Origin: Halorussus aquaticus
Lineage (GTDB): Archaea > Halobacteriota > Halobacteria > Halobacteriales > Haladaptataceae
Direction of reading: 5' to 3'
Assembly (NCBI RefSeq): GCF_024218795.1
Contig: NZ_CP100400.1
Location: forward strand, 1,984,001 to 2,048,000
DNA length: 64,000 nucleotides
Of this stretch, positions 1 to 9,400 are shown in pieces. Under the pieces are notes generated by a model. The model saw nothing but the letters and a program-made list of their open reading frames with translations. It was not told the DNA's origin and searched no databases. Positions within the stretch are counted from its first letter, which is position 1, and each line of letters begins with the position of its first letter. The position numbers and the translations under genes were made by a program.

Positions 1-545
1 GCGGTTTCCAGCGTCTCGCGCTCGACGTCCGAGAGGTCGCGACAGCCCTCGATGAGCGTCATCGCCGCCCCCGCGTTCTGCACGAACCCCTGCAGGTCGG
101 GCAGTTCGGTGTTGTCTCGTTCGAGGACGTCGAACTCGTTGTCGCGTTCGAGTTCCGCCAGCGTCGTGTCCTCGCACTCGATGTCGTCGAACCCGACGTG
201 CCAGATTTCGCTCCCCTCCTCGATGTGGAACGGGCCGGTGATGTAGCCGCCGTTCTGGCGAATCGCGGCCATCGCGTCGGTCTCGCCGATGACCGTCCGG
301 ATGTGCGCGACGTTGTCCCGGCGGGTGAGCAGGGCGTAGTCGTGCATGTTCTCGTGGTCGCGCAGGGCACCGAGACCGGCGGTGAGTTCGGCGCGGTCCT
401 CGCCCTCGACCATCAGTCGCGTCTCCAGTTGGCGGTCCGCCCGGTCGAAGTCCCACTGGATGGCCGAGAACCCGACGCCGTGGTCGTCGGTGGTGTCGAT
501 AAACGGGCAGTCGTACTGCTCCACGTCCATCGTGATGTCTATCAT
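1..545 (-). CDS. HTH-10 (bacterio-opsin-activator-like) transcription regulator, 3' end cut by the window
   Basis: The minus-strand frame is open from about 572 to the left edge, so only the N-terminal ~181 residues are visible. The protein begins MIDITMDVEQYDCPFID and reads as the N-terminal domain of haloarchaeal DNA-binding proteins whose C-terminal HTH (HTH_10/Bat type) would lie beyond base 1. Two ATGs are possible, at 572 and 545. I chose 545 because a TATA-like TTTTAA lies at 585-590, which would put the transcript start near 562, downstream of the first ATG. The target genes cannot be told. Confidence 0.7.
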   Translation of the reverse strand, partial: MIDITMDVEQYDCPFIDTTDDHGVGFSAIQWDFDRADRQLETRLMVEGEDRAELTAGLGALRDHENMHDYALLTRRDNVAHIRTVIGETDAMAAIRQNGGYITGPFHIEEGSEIWHVGFDDIECEDTTLAELERDNEFDVLERDNTELPDLQGFVQNAGAAMTLIEGCRDLSDVERETLET

Positions 546-696
546 GGGCCTGCCCTTGCTATCAGACCACATACGGGGAGTGGGTTAAAAGGCTTTTCTT
601 CGCTTCCGGCAAGCTTCGCCGAGCGGCGGCGACCGTCCCACAGAGATTTCCGACGCCGAAACCACTTTCGGCGCGGTCGCACAACGTACAATCGTT

Positions 697-1530
697 ATGG
701 CTCAACGTGAAGAACACAGCGACGCGCAGTCACTCGACGGCATGCCGCGACTCGGACTGGGAACGTGGGAGAACACCGACGACGACACGTGCGCCGAGAG
801 CGTCCGACAGGCGCTCGAAATGGGGTACCGCCACATCGACACCGCGCAGGCCTACGACAACGAGGAGTACGTCGGACAGGGCATCGCCGACGCCGACGTA
901 GACCGCGACGACGTGTTCCTCGCGACGAAAATCTGGACGAGCAACCTCTCGTACGACGACGTGATTCACACCGCGAAGGAGAGCCTCGACGAGCTCGGCG
1001 TGGACTACGTGGACCTGCTGTACGTCCACTGGCCTGCCAACGAGTACGACCCCGAGGACACGCTCCCGGCGTTCGACCAACTCCACGACGACGGTCTCGT
1101 AGAGAACGTCGGCGTCTCGAACTTCGAACCGCGACATCTGGACGAGGCGCAGGAGATTCTGGACGCGCCGGTGTTCGCCAATCAGGTCGAGATGCATCCG
1201 CTGCTCCCGCAGGACGAACTGGTCGAGTACGGCCAAGAGAACGACGTGAACCTCGTGGCCTACTCGCCGCTGGCCCGCGGGAAGGTGTTCGACGTGCCCG
1301 AGATTCAGGACGTCGCCGAGAAGCACGACGCCTCCGCGGCGCAGGTCAGCCTCGCGTGGCTCCTCCAGCGCGACGGCGTGGCCGCGATTCCGAAGGCCTC
1401 CAGCGAGGACCACATCCGCGACAACTGGGGCGCGCTCGACCTCGAACTCGACGCCGAGGACGTCGAGAAGATAGAGAGCATCGAGGAGCGCGACCGGCGA
1501 GTGGACCCCGACTTCGGCCCGTGGAACTGA
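697..1530 (+). CDS. Aldo-keto reductase
   Basis: This 277-residue protein has the full TIM-barrel aldo-keto reductase length. The tetrad motifs are visible: Asp and Tyr in HIDTAQAYDNEEYVG, Lys in ATKIW, and His in YVHWPA. The C-terminal NADP-binding strand reads AAIPKASSEDHI, where family members have an IPKS/T-type segment. Members reduce aldehydes or ketones with NAD(P)H in the cytoplasm; the substrate here is unknown. The ATG fits the conserved start. It stands alone, with a different gene type on each side. Confidence 0.93.
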   Translation: MAQREEHSDAQSLDGMPRLGLGTWENTDDDTCAESVRQALEMGYRHIDTAQAYDNEEYVGQGIADADVDRDDVFLATKIWTSNLSYDDVIHTAKESLDELGVDYVDLLYVHWPANEYDPEDTLPAFDQLHDDGLVENVGVSNFEPRHLDEAQEILDAPVFANQVEMHPLLPQDELVEYGQENDVNLVAYSPLARGKVFDVPEIQDVAEKHDASAAQVSLAWLLQRDGVAAIPKASSEDHIRDNWGALDLELDAEDVEKIESIEERDRRVDPDFGPWN

Positions 1531-1615
1531 GTCGGTGACCGGCCGCCCGGTCGGGACTCTCGTTCTCGCTCGCCGAACAAAATTTTTTACTGATAGGTGT
1601 CCGAGTAGACGGACG

Positions 1616-2113
1616 ATGGACCAGTCCGCCGACACCTCCACCTTCCGCGCTCTCCACCGACTCGTCGAACACTACACGCCCGACGGTGCGCTCGGCCGAA
1701 CCCTGCTCGGCGGGACCGCCCTCTCCCTCGCTCCCTTCCTGTTCTTCGGCGGTATCGAGATGGTGGGCATCGGTGCCACGTTCGCCGCCTTCGTCGCAGG
1801 ACTGTTCGGAGTCGTCGTCAGCGTCCCCGCGCTCTTGGTCGGTGTTGTCTCCCTCTGGCCGGTGTACCTCTCGCTCATCGGAAACGTGGAGTCCGCGTCG
1901 GCGTACCCCGACGGTGCGACCGAGTCGTGGGCGGACGCCGACGCGCCCGAGGCGGTCCTGAAACGTCGCTACGCCGCCGGTGAACTCTCTCGCGAGGAGT
2001 TCGAACGCCGACTCGGCGACGTGATGGGAACCAACGGAGCGGACAGTCCAAACGCACGAAACGCCGAGGAGACGCGACGGAGGGACCGGTCCGAGCGCGC
2101 CCGGAATCGGTAG
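1616..2113 (+). CDS. Membrane protein with C-terminal SHOCT domain
   Basis: This is a 165-residue protein with two hydrophobic segments, near residues 31-55 and 60-85. A SHOCT-like tail (PEAVLKRRYAAGELSREEFERR) follows at about 113-140, then a charged end. SHOCT domains are short C-terminal oligomerisation modules of unknown specific role. The frame is open further upstream, but ATG 1616 lies about 30 bases after a T-rich element (1581-1590), fitting a leaderless transcript. Confidence 0.8.
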   Translation: MDQSADTSTFRALHRLVEHYTPDGALGRTLLGGTALSLAPFLFFGGIEMVGIGATFAAFVAGLFGVVVSVPALLVGVVSLWPVYLSLIGNVESASAYPDGATESWADADAPEAVLKRRYAAGELSREEFERRLGDVMGTNGADSPNARNAEETRRRDRSERARNR

Positions 2114-2352
2114 TCGGTGTCCGCTCCGGTGGGCGAACCGTCGCCGAGCAACCGGTATTTTGGGCGCTGAATCCGTGGTCTCGACGGACGAGTGTCCGCT
2201 GAGACGGATACCATCGTCGGCGAACTTCCGGACCTTCGGTTTTCTGATGCAATCCGATTCGAGACCGCGGTGAGCGGACAGAACCCAAACGTCAGGACGA
2301 CTTCACTCTTCGACTCGACCCCGAAGCTTCATATTAGCCGTAACGTATTAAA

Positions 2353-3102
2353 ATGCAGATGCACGGCGGAACACGAAGTACCGGTCTCCTCGGCGCGATT
2401 CGATACGACCTGCGACGACTCCACGAGAGTTGGATGGCGCTGTTCTTCCCGCGCCAGCGCGGGAACCAGAGCGGCGTCCTCGGCAAGTGGGAACCGACTT
2501 CCACCTCCGGGAAGGTCGCGTACCGAGCGTGGAGCGCGGTCGGGACGGCGGTCGTCGCGCTCCTCTACCCCCTCACTCTGTTCGGGTTCGCGGCCCGGTA
2601 CTACACTCGGAAGATAGACGGGACCGCGACCCGACTCGGCGTCGTCGGCGTGGTCCTGCTGTCGCTGCTGGTCTGGGGCGGCCTGACCGCGCTCGCCCGA
2701 CTGCGCTTCTCGACCGACGGCTTCCTCGCGGTCGGTGCCGCGGGCGGCGTGGCGACCGTCGCGGCGGCGTTCGCGTACGTCACGGGCACCCGCGGCGGCC
2801 GCTTCACCACGGTTCTGCTCGCCTACCCGTCCGCGATGACCGCCATCTTCCTGCCGCCGGTGGTCGCGGCGCTCTACTCGCCGACCCTCTCGGCGGTCAT
2901 CTTCCCGAAGAGCTACACGCTCGCGGTCTGGTTGCTGGACAACCCTCTCGACCTGTGGGGTATCAACACGTTCCTCCGCGAACAGTTCACGCTCGAAGGC
3001 GCGAACTACGTGGCGATGTGGTTCGGTCTCTCGGTGCCGACGGGGTGGGTCCTCGGCCTGCTGGTGACGCTGGCCGACGTGGTTCGTCCGAAAGGGGAGT
3101 AG
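2353..3102 (+). CDS. Haloarchaeal multi-spanning membrane protein, function unknown
   Basis: The 249-residue protein starts with a soluble basic segment (about 1-55) containing two Trp/Arg-rich stretches. Five or six hydrophobic spans follow, for example near 62-85, 95-112, 122-142, 152-175 and 225-243. No catalytic motif is visible. The ATG is about 20 bases after a CATATTA element at 2330-2336, and a second ATG follows two codons later. The next gene downstream is another small membrane protein on the same strand, only 37 bases away, so they may be co-transcribed. Confidence 0.75.
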   Translation: MQMHGGTRSTGLLGAIRYDLRRLHESWMALFFPRQRGNQSGVLGKWEPTSTSGKVAYRAWSAVGTAVVALLYPLTLFGFAARYYTRKIDGTATRLGVVGVVLLSLLVWGGLTALARLRFSTDGFLAVGAAGGVATVAAAFAYVTGTRGGRFTTVLLAYPSAMTAIFLPPVVAALYSPTLSAVIFPKSYTLAVWLLDNPLDLWGINTFLREQFTLEGANYVAMWFGLSVPTGWVLGLLVTLADVVRPKGE

Positions 3103-3139
3103 AGCAACGTTTTTCCTCCTCTCGTCCCGACGTTCGCGT

Positions 3140-3331
3140 ATGGAGTTTAATTTGCCCGTGACCGCCGCGATATTGCTGGGAATCGTCGCCGCCGGGACGG
3201 CCGCGCTCGTCGGAATGGGATTCATGGCCACGAGTACCGTGTTGATGATGGTGACGCCCTCGATGCTGGTGTTCGGCCTGATCGCGCTCCTCCTCGGCGT
3301 CAAGCACGGCGAGTACCGAGCGACGCGGTAG
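3140..3331 (+). CDS. Small two-span membrane protein (DUF7333-like)
   Basis: The 63-residue protein is almost wholly hydrophobic, with spans near 6-27 and 31-52, and ends in the basic tail KHGEYRATR. Compact proteins of this pattern are widespread in haloarchaea and I believe it matches DUF7333, but I cannot run the search. There is no enzymatic motif. It follows the preceding membrane protein by 37 bases. Confidence 0.7.
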   Translation: MEFNLPVTAAILLGIVAAGTAALVGMGFMATSTVLMMVTPSMLVFGLIALLLGVKHGEYRATR

Positions 3332-3569
3332 CTATCGGCGAGAAAAACAGCGGAGAAACGACGGCCCGACTCACTCCTGCGGTCGGCCATCCCTTACCCA
3401 GTCGCGTACCAGCGGACGACCGCGAGCGACGGGAGTGAGCAGACCGAAATCCCCCGAACTCACGCGACGGGCGTGCGTGAGTGAGGGCGTGGCGACAGTT
3501 TTGGACCGAGCGTTTACCGGCGAGGAAATTCGCCGGGAGCGAATTTCCGAGTGCAGTAAACGGCCGTTC

Positions 3570-4541
3570 CTACATGTAGCCGAGGTCGCGCAGGCGCTCC
3601 ATCAGGTCCTCCTTGTCCTGGGCGCGGCCCGCGCGCTCGGTCGTGTCTTCGAGGTCCTGCAGCCACGCAGGTTCTTCGTCGGACTTCTCGGTGCTGACCT
3701 CGCTGCCGAGCGAGCGGAACCCGGCGAAGTACTTGGGACTGACCGGGATGTCGTCCTGCGTGAGACCGTTCGGCAGGTCGTCGTCGGACTGCGGGACGTA
3801 GCCGTCGTCGGGGTACTCCTCGACGGTGTCCGGGACGACGAAGTGCCAGAATGCGTCCCAGACCGCGCGCTCGTCGAACTGGAGAATCGGCTGGACGCGG
3901 TCGTGGGGCGGGTAGATGTCGGGGTCGTGGCGCGGCGAGAAGAACGTCTCGTCGGCGCGGGCCTCCTGCTCGTCCCAGCGGACGCCGGAGATGATGCCGT
4001 CGATGTCGAGTTCCTCGATGGTCTCGTTGAGCGCGACGGTCTTCAGCAGGTGGTTGCCGACGTAGGTGTCGAGCAGGAACGGGAACGTGTCCTCCTCGTA
4101 CTCCAGAATCTCGCGGACGTGGTGCTGGTTGTGGTCGTTCAGGGCGTCGATGGGGATGTCGTCGCCCGGCGAGAGGTCGTTCTCCTCGGCGTAGTCGCCC
4201 ACGTCGTCGTTGCTCGCGTAGACGACGTCGAGGTCCCACTCGTCTTCCCACTTGGAGACGAAGTCGTGAATCTCGTCGAAGTGCTGGAAGTGGTCGATGA
4301 AGACCGCGGTCGGGGTGGGGAGGTCGTACTTCTCGGCGACCTCTTTGATGAAGTACAGCGTGAGCGTCGAGTCCTTCCCGCCGGTCCACATCACGGCGGG
4401 GTTCTCGTACTGTTCGAGTCCCTCGCGGGTCACTTCGATGGCCTTCTCTATCTTGTGCTCCATCGAGGCGTAGTCCTCGGGTTCCTCGCCTTCGCCGTCA
4501 CTGTAGTCTACGTCGACGTAGTCTGGGAAGTCTTCGGGCAT
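3570..4541 (-). CDS. Phosphoadenosine phosphosulfate reductase-family protein (PP-loop ATPase fold)
   Basis: The 323-residue protein carries a PP-loop-type motif, WTGGKDSTLTLYFI, at about residues 51-64. The core is otherwise similar to PAPS reductases and the ATP-sulfurylase small subunit (sulfate adenylyltransferase CysD type). The family activates or reduces sulfate, but many archaeal members have other AMP-forming roles, so sulfur assimilation is an inference. Later conserved stretches include ISGVRWDEQEAR and FFSPRHDPDIYPPHDRVQPIL. No sulfur genes adjoin it. Confidence 0.85.
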   Translation of the reverse strand: MPEDFPDYVDVDYSDGEGEEPEDYASMEHKIEKAIEVTREGLEQYENPAVMWTGGKDSTLTLYFIKEVAEKYDLPTPTAVFIDHFQHFDEIHDFVSKWEDEWDLDVVYASNDDVGDYAEENDLSPGDDIPIDALNDHNQHHVREILEYEEDTFPFLLDTYVGNHLLKTVALNETIEELDIDGIISGVRWDEQEARADETFFSPRHDPDIYPPHDRVQPILQFDERAVWDAFWHFVVPDTVEEYPDDGYVPQSDDDLPNGLTQDDIPVSPKYFAGFRSLGSEVSTEKSDEEPAWLQDLEDTTERAGRAQDKEDLMERLRDLGYM

Positions 4542-4811
4542 CGTTCGTAATTACATCTAATTACGTCCCTAAAGTGCTTTTCGGCTCTCCAATCGCACAG
4601 GTCGACCCCACTCGCTCGAAGGTCTCCGTTACCGCGATTTCAGACCGTCGTTGGTGAGACGGAGTCGCACGGTAAAACCACGCACGATGCGTCGCGCTCG
4701 GCCGAAATCTTCCGCCGACAGCGAACCGACTGCTCGCGCGCGCCGTGAGCAGAGAGCGGTGCCCCCAGTGAACGAAGCGAACGAGGACACCCGACGAAGA
4801 AAGCGGTCGGT

Positions 4812-5399
4812 TCAGATGAACTCGTTGTCGCGCCAATCGACTCCGCTGGACCCGGAGTTCGAGGAGTTCGGTCCCTCGACGACTTCGATGGACGCAGGTC
4901 GGTCCTCGCCGTCCACGATGCGGGTCGCCTGCAGTTCGCCGTCCACCTCGGTGATGGCCGTCAGCGTCCCTTTCTCGGCCAACCGAGCGATGTCACAGAG
5001 GACGAGGAACATCGGATACTGGACCGCCGTGTTCTGGAGGACGGTCTCGCGGTCGCCCTTGAACGCGGCCACCTCGATGAGTTCGCCCATCGGTTCGTCG
5101 TCCTCCTCCTCGTCCAGTTCCTCGGCGTCGTCGCCCCACCGCGGCCCCTCGCGTCGCTTCTGCTCTTCCTCGGTGTAGACGCGGGTCTCCGAGATGGAGG
5201 CCTTCAGTTGCGCGGTCGGCGTGTACTTGCTGATACTGTCGTCGTCGGCGACCGCGCTGATGATGAGCGTGTTCTTGCGCCGGGTGATATCGACGCTGGA
5301 GATTTTCGGGGGTAGGTCAGGGTCCTCCTCGAAGTAGTCGTAAACGTTCTCTAGCGGCAGTTCGAGCGTCGAATGAAGTCGATATACTTGCCCCGTCAT
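4812..5399 (-). CDS. Conserved haloarchaeal protein (DUF7110-like)
   Basis: The protein is 195 residues from ATG 5399. The open frame continues 14 codons upstream, but MTGQVYRLHSTLELPLE looks like the family start. The N-terminal half is ordered, with VDITRRKNTLIISAVADDDSISKYTPTA. An acidic linker sits near 100-117 and a second ordered block near 120-170 contains two cysteine-free helices. It resembles the family I know as DUF7110; no function is known. There are no membrane segments. Confidence 0.75.
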   Translation of the reverse strand: MTGQVYRLHSTLELPLENVYDYFEEDPDLPPKISSVDITRRKNTLIISAVADDDSISKYTPTAQLKASISETRVYTEEEQKRREGPRWGDDAEELDEEEDDEPMGELIEVAAFKGDRETVLQNTAVQYPMFLVLCDIARLAEKGTLTAITEVDGELQATRIVDGEDRPASIEVVEGPNSSNSGSSGVDWRDNEFI

Positions 5400-5511
5400 T
5401 TGTAATTTACATGCAGGTTCCCGGCTGACGACACGGTACACGGCAGTATAGGTGGTCCGAACATATATGGGCTACTCTTTTGGTCCTCGGTCTGTCCGTC
5501 GAAATAAGTAC

Positions 5512-5853
5512 TCAAGCCGACAACTCGTCGGCGAGTTCGCCGCGTTCGTCTAGTTCGGCCAGCACGTCGCTTCCGCCGACGAACTCGCCGTCCACGAACG
5601 TCTGCGGGATGGTCTCCCACCCGCTGTGGTCTTCCAGCGCGGCCCGGAACTCGGGGAGCGCGTCCAGCACGTCCACCGTCTCGTAGTCGTCGCGGTGCTG
5701 CTGGAGGAGTTCCAGCGCCTTCTGGGAGTAGCCACATTGGGGCATCAGTTCGTTTCCCTTCATGAACAGGACGACCTCGTTGTCGGCGATGGTCGAATCG
5801 ACGTGCTCTCGCACCTCTTCTTCGGTTAGGTCACTTTCCGGCTGAAAGGTCAT
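5512..5853 (-). CDS. Monothiol glutaredoxin
   Basis: The 113-residue protein shows the Grx4-type core: VVLFMKGNELMPQCGYSQKALELL with a CGYS active site (family norm CGFS) at residues 40-43. The TVP-type cis-proline motif is here ETIPQTFVDGEFVGGSD. CGFS-class glutaredoxins carry and transfer Fe-S clusters and bind glutathione; haloarchaea commonly use gamma-glutamylcysteine instead, so the ligand may differ. The start was set at ATG 5853, since the open frame upstream is shadow. It lies 37 bases downstream of gfcR on the same strand and may share its transcript. Confidence 0.9.
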   Translation of the reverse strand: MTFQPESDLTEEEVREHVDSTIADNEVVLFMKGNELMPQCGYSQKALELLQQHRDDYETVDVLDALPEFRAALEDHSGWETIPQTFVDGEFVGGSDVLAELDERGELADELSA

Positions 5854-5890
5854 ACCGTCCGATACGCCCCCCGTGCGCAAAGAAGTTGTG

Positions 5891-6532
5891 CTACTCGTCG
5901 TTGCCGACGCGGACCACGTTGATGAGCGAGTGGACCGGCACGCCCTGAATCTCCTCGACGCCCTGTTTGTCCACGAGGACGACGCAGGCGACCGGCGTGC
6001 CGCCCTCTTCGCGGATGGCCTCGACGGTCTCGCCCATCGTCGTCCCGCTGGTGATGGTGTCGTCCACGACGTAGCACTCGCGGTCCCGAATCTGGGCGAA
6101 GTTCCGGGAGAACGTCCCGCCGAGGTCCTCGATGTCGCCCTCCTCCCACTGGTGCTTGCTCGGGGCGTAGGTCCCGAGGTCGGTATCGAGTTCGCGCGCG
6201 ACCGACGTGGCCAGCGGCGCACCCGCCTTCTCGATGCCGATGGTGAGGTCCACTTCCTCGCCCTGCTTCGCCATGAGGTCGGCCATCGCGGCCCCGGCGT
6301 GGTGGAGGCGGTTGCTGTCACGGCCGAGCGCCGACCAGTCCACGTGGATGTCGTGGGGACCGCCCGAGGGTTCCGTCTGGGTCGCGGTGGTCGGCGCGCC
6401 CGTGCCGCTCCGTTCGACCAACCAGCTCGCAGTCTCGCGCGACACGTTGAGTTCGTCGGCGATTTCGCCCTTCGATAGTCCCTGCTCGGCGAGTTGTGCC
6501 GCGCTCTCGATGAGGTCGTCTACGTTCTTCAT
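5891..6532 (-). CDS. gfcR: GfcR-type transcription regulator (HTH plus phosphoribosyltransferase-like domain)
   Basis: The 213-residue protein has an N-terminal helix-turn-helix (LSKGEIADELNVSRETASWLVER, about 19-41) joined to an orotate-phosphoribosyltransferase-like fold. The PRPP-loop motif is VVDDTITSGTT. This architecture is that of GfcR, which in Haloferax volcanii regulates the semi-phosphorylative Entner-Doudoroff and lower glycolytic genes in response to sugar. Its start overlaps the stop of glucose dehydrogenase (ATGA), so the two are translationally coupled. That arrangement matches the neighbouring pair I recall from H. volcanii. Confidence 0.93.
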   Translation of the reverse strand: MKNVDDLIESAAQLAEQGLSKGEIADELNVSRETASWLVERSGTGAPTTATQTEPSGGPHDIHVDWSALGRDSNRLHHAGAAMADLMAKQGEEVDLTIGIEKAGAPLATSVARELDTDLGTYAPSKHQWEEGDIEDLGGTFSRNFAQIRDRECYVVDDTITSGTTMGETVEAIREEGGTPVACVVLVDKQGVEEIQGVPVHSLINVVRVGNDE

Positions 6533-7596
6533 ATCTGGCTAAATTGGAGCGCGGTCTTTATTGTCGTTTCGTCATCCGCAAATGCGGCCTCGTAGTCGTC
6601 GAGGTCGTGGACACCCGTCACGAGGTCGTCGAGGAACCACGCCGGGAGGTCCCCGAGCGTCCGGACCGCGGACTCGAAGTGCGAGACGTTCGAGTTGACG
6701 CTGCCGACCAGCGCCTTGTTGTTCATCACGAACTCCTTGTGGAGTCGCCCGCCGTCGATTTCGAACTCCCACGGTTCCGGCACGCCGAGCAACGCTCCGA
6801 CTCCGCCGGGCGCGAGCGCCTCGATGGCCTCGAAGGCGTGTTTCGCGTAGCCGGTGGCCTCGTAGACGAAGTCCATCGGTTCGTGGACCTCGGCGATCCG
6901 TGACACCGGCGTCTCGCGAGAATCGACGTATGTCCCGCCCAACTCCTCGATGATGTCGATAGTGGGGTCCGGTCGGTCGCGCCGACCGAGGCAGTACGTC
7001 CGCTCGTAGCCCTCCGCTTCCAGCATGGCGAGGGTGAGCAGACCGAGACTGCCGTTGCCGAGGACGAGATCCGCATCGGGGTCCCAGTCGAACGCCGACC
7101 GCGAGGCGGCGGCGTGTTCGATGGCCTTCTCGGAGATGCTGATGGGTTCCACCAGAAAGCCCCACTCCGCGAGGTCGTCGGGCACCGGAACGAGATTCTC
7201 GGCCGGACTCGTGAAGTACTCCGACATGAACCCGTGCGCGCCGTCGATGCCGCGCTCGACGCACGCTTCGGGCGGGGCCATGTCGGGTTCGCCGCGCTCG
7301 AAGTACTCGTTCGACCCCTCGGCGGGCGGTCGCCTGACGGTCGGAACGACTACGTCGCCCTCCTCGAAGACGGTGTCGTCGGCTTCTTCGACCACGCCGA
7401 CCGCCTCGTGGCCCATAATCAGGTGGTCCTCGCCGTCCGGAAACCCGCCGTGACTCCCCGCGATGACCTCTCGGTCGGTCCCGTCGACGCCGACCCGGAG
7501 CGTCCGGACCAGCACCTCGCCCGGTTCGGGGTCCGGTCGCGGTACGTCGGCGACTGTCGGCGAGTTCTCGCCCCGTCGGATGACAACTGCTTCCAT
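6529..7596 (-). CDS. gdh: Glucose 1-dehydrogenase (medium-chain Zn-dependent family)
   Basis: The protein is 355 residues from ATG 7596; the nine codons upstream have no ATG. The order is a GroES-like domain with the Zn-site stretch GVDGTDREV and GHEAVG, then a Rossmann domain (LVLGNGSLGLLTLAML, CLGRRDRPDPT). The Asp38-equivalent stretch DGTDREVIAGSHGGFP is characteristic of haloarchaeal glucose dehydrogenases. It oxidises glucose to gluconolactone with NAD(P)+, the first step of the semi-phosphorylative Entner-Doudoroff route. A TATA-like GAATAAAT lies 30-45 bases upstream. It is co-transcribed with gfcR. Confidence 0.93.
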   Translation of the reverse strand: MEAVVIRRGENSPTVADVPRPDPEPGEVLVRTLRVGVDGTDREVIAGSHGGFPDGEDHLIMGHEAVGVVEEADDTVFEEGDVVVPTVRRPPAEGSNEYFERGEPDMAPPEACVERGIDGAHGFMSEYFTSPAENLVPVPDDLAEWGFLVEPISISEKAIEHAAASRSAFDWDPDADLVLGNGSLGLLTLAMLEAEGYERTYCLGRRDRPDPTIDIIEELGGTYVDSRETPVSRIAEVHEPMDFVYEATGYAKHAFEAIEALAPGGVGALLGVPEPWEFEIDGGRLHKEFVMNNKALVGSVNSNVSHFESAVRTLGDLPAWFLDDLVTGVHDLDDYEAAFADDETTIKTALQFSQI

Positions 7597-7766
7597 AGCA
7601 GGGGGTAGTGGCGGGAGGGACAAAAGATTTATTCTATACCGAGTAAACCTCTGCGGAGAGATGTGGCGTGCGGACTCTCACTTCTCCCTTCACTCCGACT
7701 TTCCGCTTTTCCCAGAATATCCCCTCTCCCACACTCGCCCGACAGATAGGCCACCGCTCGTTCGCA

Positions 7767-8726
7767 CTACTCCCAGAGGTCGTAGAGGTCGTCGCGTATC
7801 GCCTCGCGGACGAGTTCGCCGTCGATGGCGACGCCGGGGTCGTCGGACTCGTCCACGACGCCGATTTCGCTGGCCGGGACGCCCTCGGCGTCGAGCGCCG
7901 CGAGGGCGTCGTCGCACTCGGCCGCCGGAACGGTGGCCAGCAGCGCGCCGGACCCGAATATCCGGAGCGGGTCGACGCCCATCGCCGCGCAGAGTTCGGT
8001 GGTCTCCTCGCGCACCGGGACCGCGCTCCGGTCGATGTCGAGGCGGACGCCCGAGGCGCTCGCCATCTCGACCATGCCGTTGACCAGTCCGCCCTCGGTG
8101 GGGTCGTGCATCGCGGTGGCCGACTCTCTGAGGACGCGGGCCTCCGGCACGACGCTTATCTCGTCGAAGAAGCCCTCTGCGCGTCCGAGCAGGTCAGCGG
8201 AGAAGTCGAGTTCGTCCCGGAAGTCGGTCGCCAGCACCGCGGTCCCCTCGATTCCCGCCCCTTTCGTGAGCAGGACGCGGTCGCCGGGTCGCGCGCCGCC
8301 GGTCGGGACGAACTCGTCGGCCAGTCCCATCGCGGTCATCGACGCCATCGGGCGCTCCAGTGCAGGGGTGTACTCGGAGTGGCCGCCGACGATGGCGACG
8401 CCCAACTCGCGGGCCTCGTCGTCCATCTGGGTCGTCAGCGCGTCCAGCGTGTCGGGGTCGTCGTCGGGCAGGAACAGCACGTTGGTCAACCACCGGGGGT
8501 CGGCCCCGGACGCGGCCACGTCGTTGCACGCCACGTGGACCGCGAGCGTGCCGAGGCGCTCCTCCGCCAGCGAGAGGGGGTCGGAACTGGCGACGAGCAG
8601 TCGGTCGCCGACCCGCATCGCCGCGGCGTCCTCGCCGTACTGTGGTCCCATCACTACCGAGTCGTCGCGTGCGCCCGTCCGCGAGAGGACGCGCGCGAGA
8701 ACTTCGGGGTCGAGTTTCCCGATCAT
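7767..8726 (-). CDS. AIR synthase-related protein (HypE/ThiL-like)
   Basis: The 319-residue protein has the PurM/HypE/SelD/ThiL ATP-binding fold. It shows an N-terminal acidic metal/ATP segment GPQYGEDAAAMRVGD, then ASSDPLSLAEERLG, the substrate loop ACNDVAASGADPRWL, and the C-terminal signature HDPTEGGLVNGMVEMA. The last motif is most like the hydrogenase maturation factor HypE family. No hydrogenase genes are near, so it is probably one of the stand-alone archaeal members whose substrate is not known. Its C-terminus lacks the Cys of true HypE. Confidence 0.85.
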   Translation of the reverse strand: MIGKLDPEVLARVLSRTGARDDSVVMGPQYGEDAAAMRVGDRLLVASSDPLSLAEERLGTLAVHVACNDVAASGADPRWLTNVLFLPDDDPDTLDALTTQMDDEARELGVAIVGGHSEYTPALERPMASMTAMGLADEFVPTGGARPGDRVLLTKGAGIEGTAVLATDFRDELDFSADLLGRAEGFFDEISVVPEARVLRESATAMHDPTEGGLVNGMVEMASASGVRLDIDRSAVPVREETTELCAAMGVDPLRIFGSGALLATVPAAECDDALAALDAEGVPASEIGVVDESDDPGVAIDGELVREAIRDDLYDLWE

Positions 8727-8914
8727 ACCCGTCTCTCGGTGGGCGGGGGACTAAGTTTCGGCGGATACCCCGTCGGGGACCAAACAACGCGGCGACTCGG
8801 TACTCGCCGACGGTTTCGTTTCGCGGTTCGACAGTTCGCTGGAGGTCGGACTGAATCGGCAGACGAGACGGCGACAGAAACGGTCTTTTATCCGAGTGGA
8901 TACTATCGTCGAGT

Positions 8915-9400
8915 ATGGATACCTACGAACTCGACGAGGTAGACAAGGGGATTCTCTACCATCTCCAACAGGACGCGCGCAACAGCACCAGCACCGAGAT
9001 GGCAGGGGAGTTGGACATCGCCGCCAGCACCGTGCGGAATCGACTGGCCCGCATGGAGGACGAGGGCGTCATCGAGCGCTACATCCCGAAACTCGACTAC
9101 GAGAAGGCCGGGTTCCAACTCCGCGTGCTGTTCACCTGCACGGCACCCGACGAACCGGAGAACTTCGGGCAGGACGTTCTCGAACAGGAAGGCGTCATCG
9201 CGGTGCGCGAACTGCTCGCCGGGACCGAGAACCTCCACGTCGAGGCGGTCGGAACTGACACCGACCAACTGACCGAAGTCGCGGACTCGCTCCGCGAGAT
9301 GGGACTGGAAATCGTGCGGTCGGACATCCTGAAAGCACAACTCCACCAACCCTTCAATCACTTCGGCGTCTCGGCGGTCACGGACGACGAAGGCGATTGA
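8915..9400 (+). CDS. Lrp/AsnC family transcription regulator
   Basis: The 161-residue protein has an N-terminal HTH (NSTSTEMAGELDIAASTVRNRLARMEDEGVI, about 24-54) followed by a ferredoxin-like RAM/AsnC domain. The effector region has VLEQEGVIAVRELLAG. A CTTTTATC element at 8884-8891 lies about 27 bases before ATG 8915, so the message is likely leaderless. Lrp proteins sense amino acids or act as global regulators. The effector and targets are unknown; no amino-acid gene adjoins it. Confidence 0.92.
   Translation: MDTYELDEVDKGILYHLQQDARNSTSTEMAGELDIAASTVRNRLARMEDEGVIERYIPKLDYEKAGFQLRVLFTCTAPDEPENFGQDVLEQEGVIAVRELLAGTENLHVEAVGTDTDQLTEVADSLREMGLEIVRSDILKAQLHQPFNHFGVSAVTDDEGD

Noticed and set aside
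730-1641. Long 303-residue open frame on the minus strand across the aldo-keto reductase
   Set aside because: It is a shadow frame: rich in Val and Arg, with no match to any family, while the opposite strand encodes a clear enzyme.
3435-4550. 371-residue plus-strand frame opposite the PAPS-reductase-like gene
   Set aside because: Antisense shadow with biased composition; no domain recognisable.
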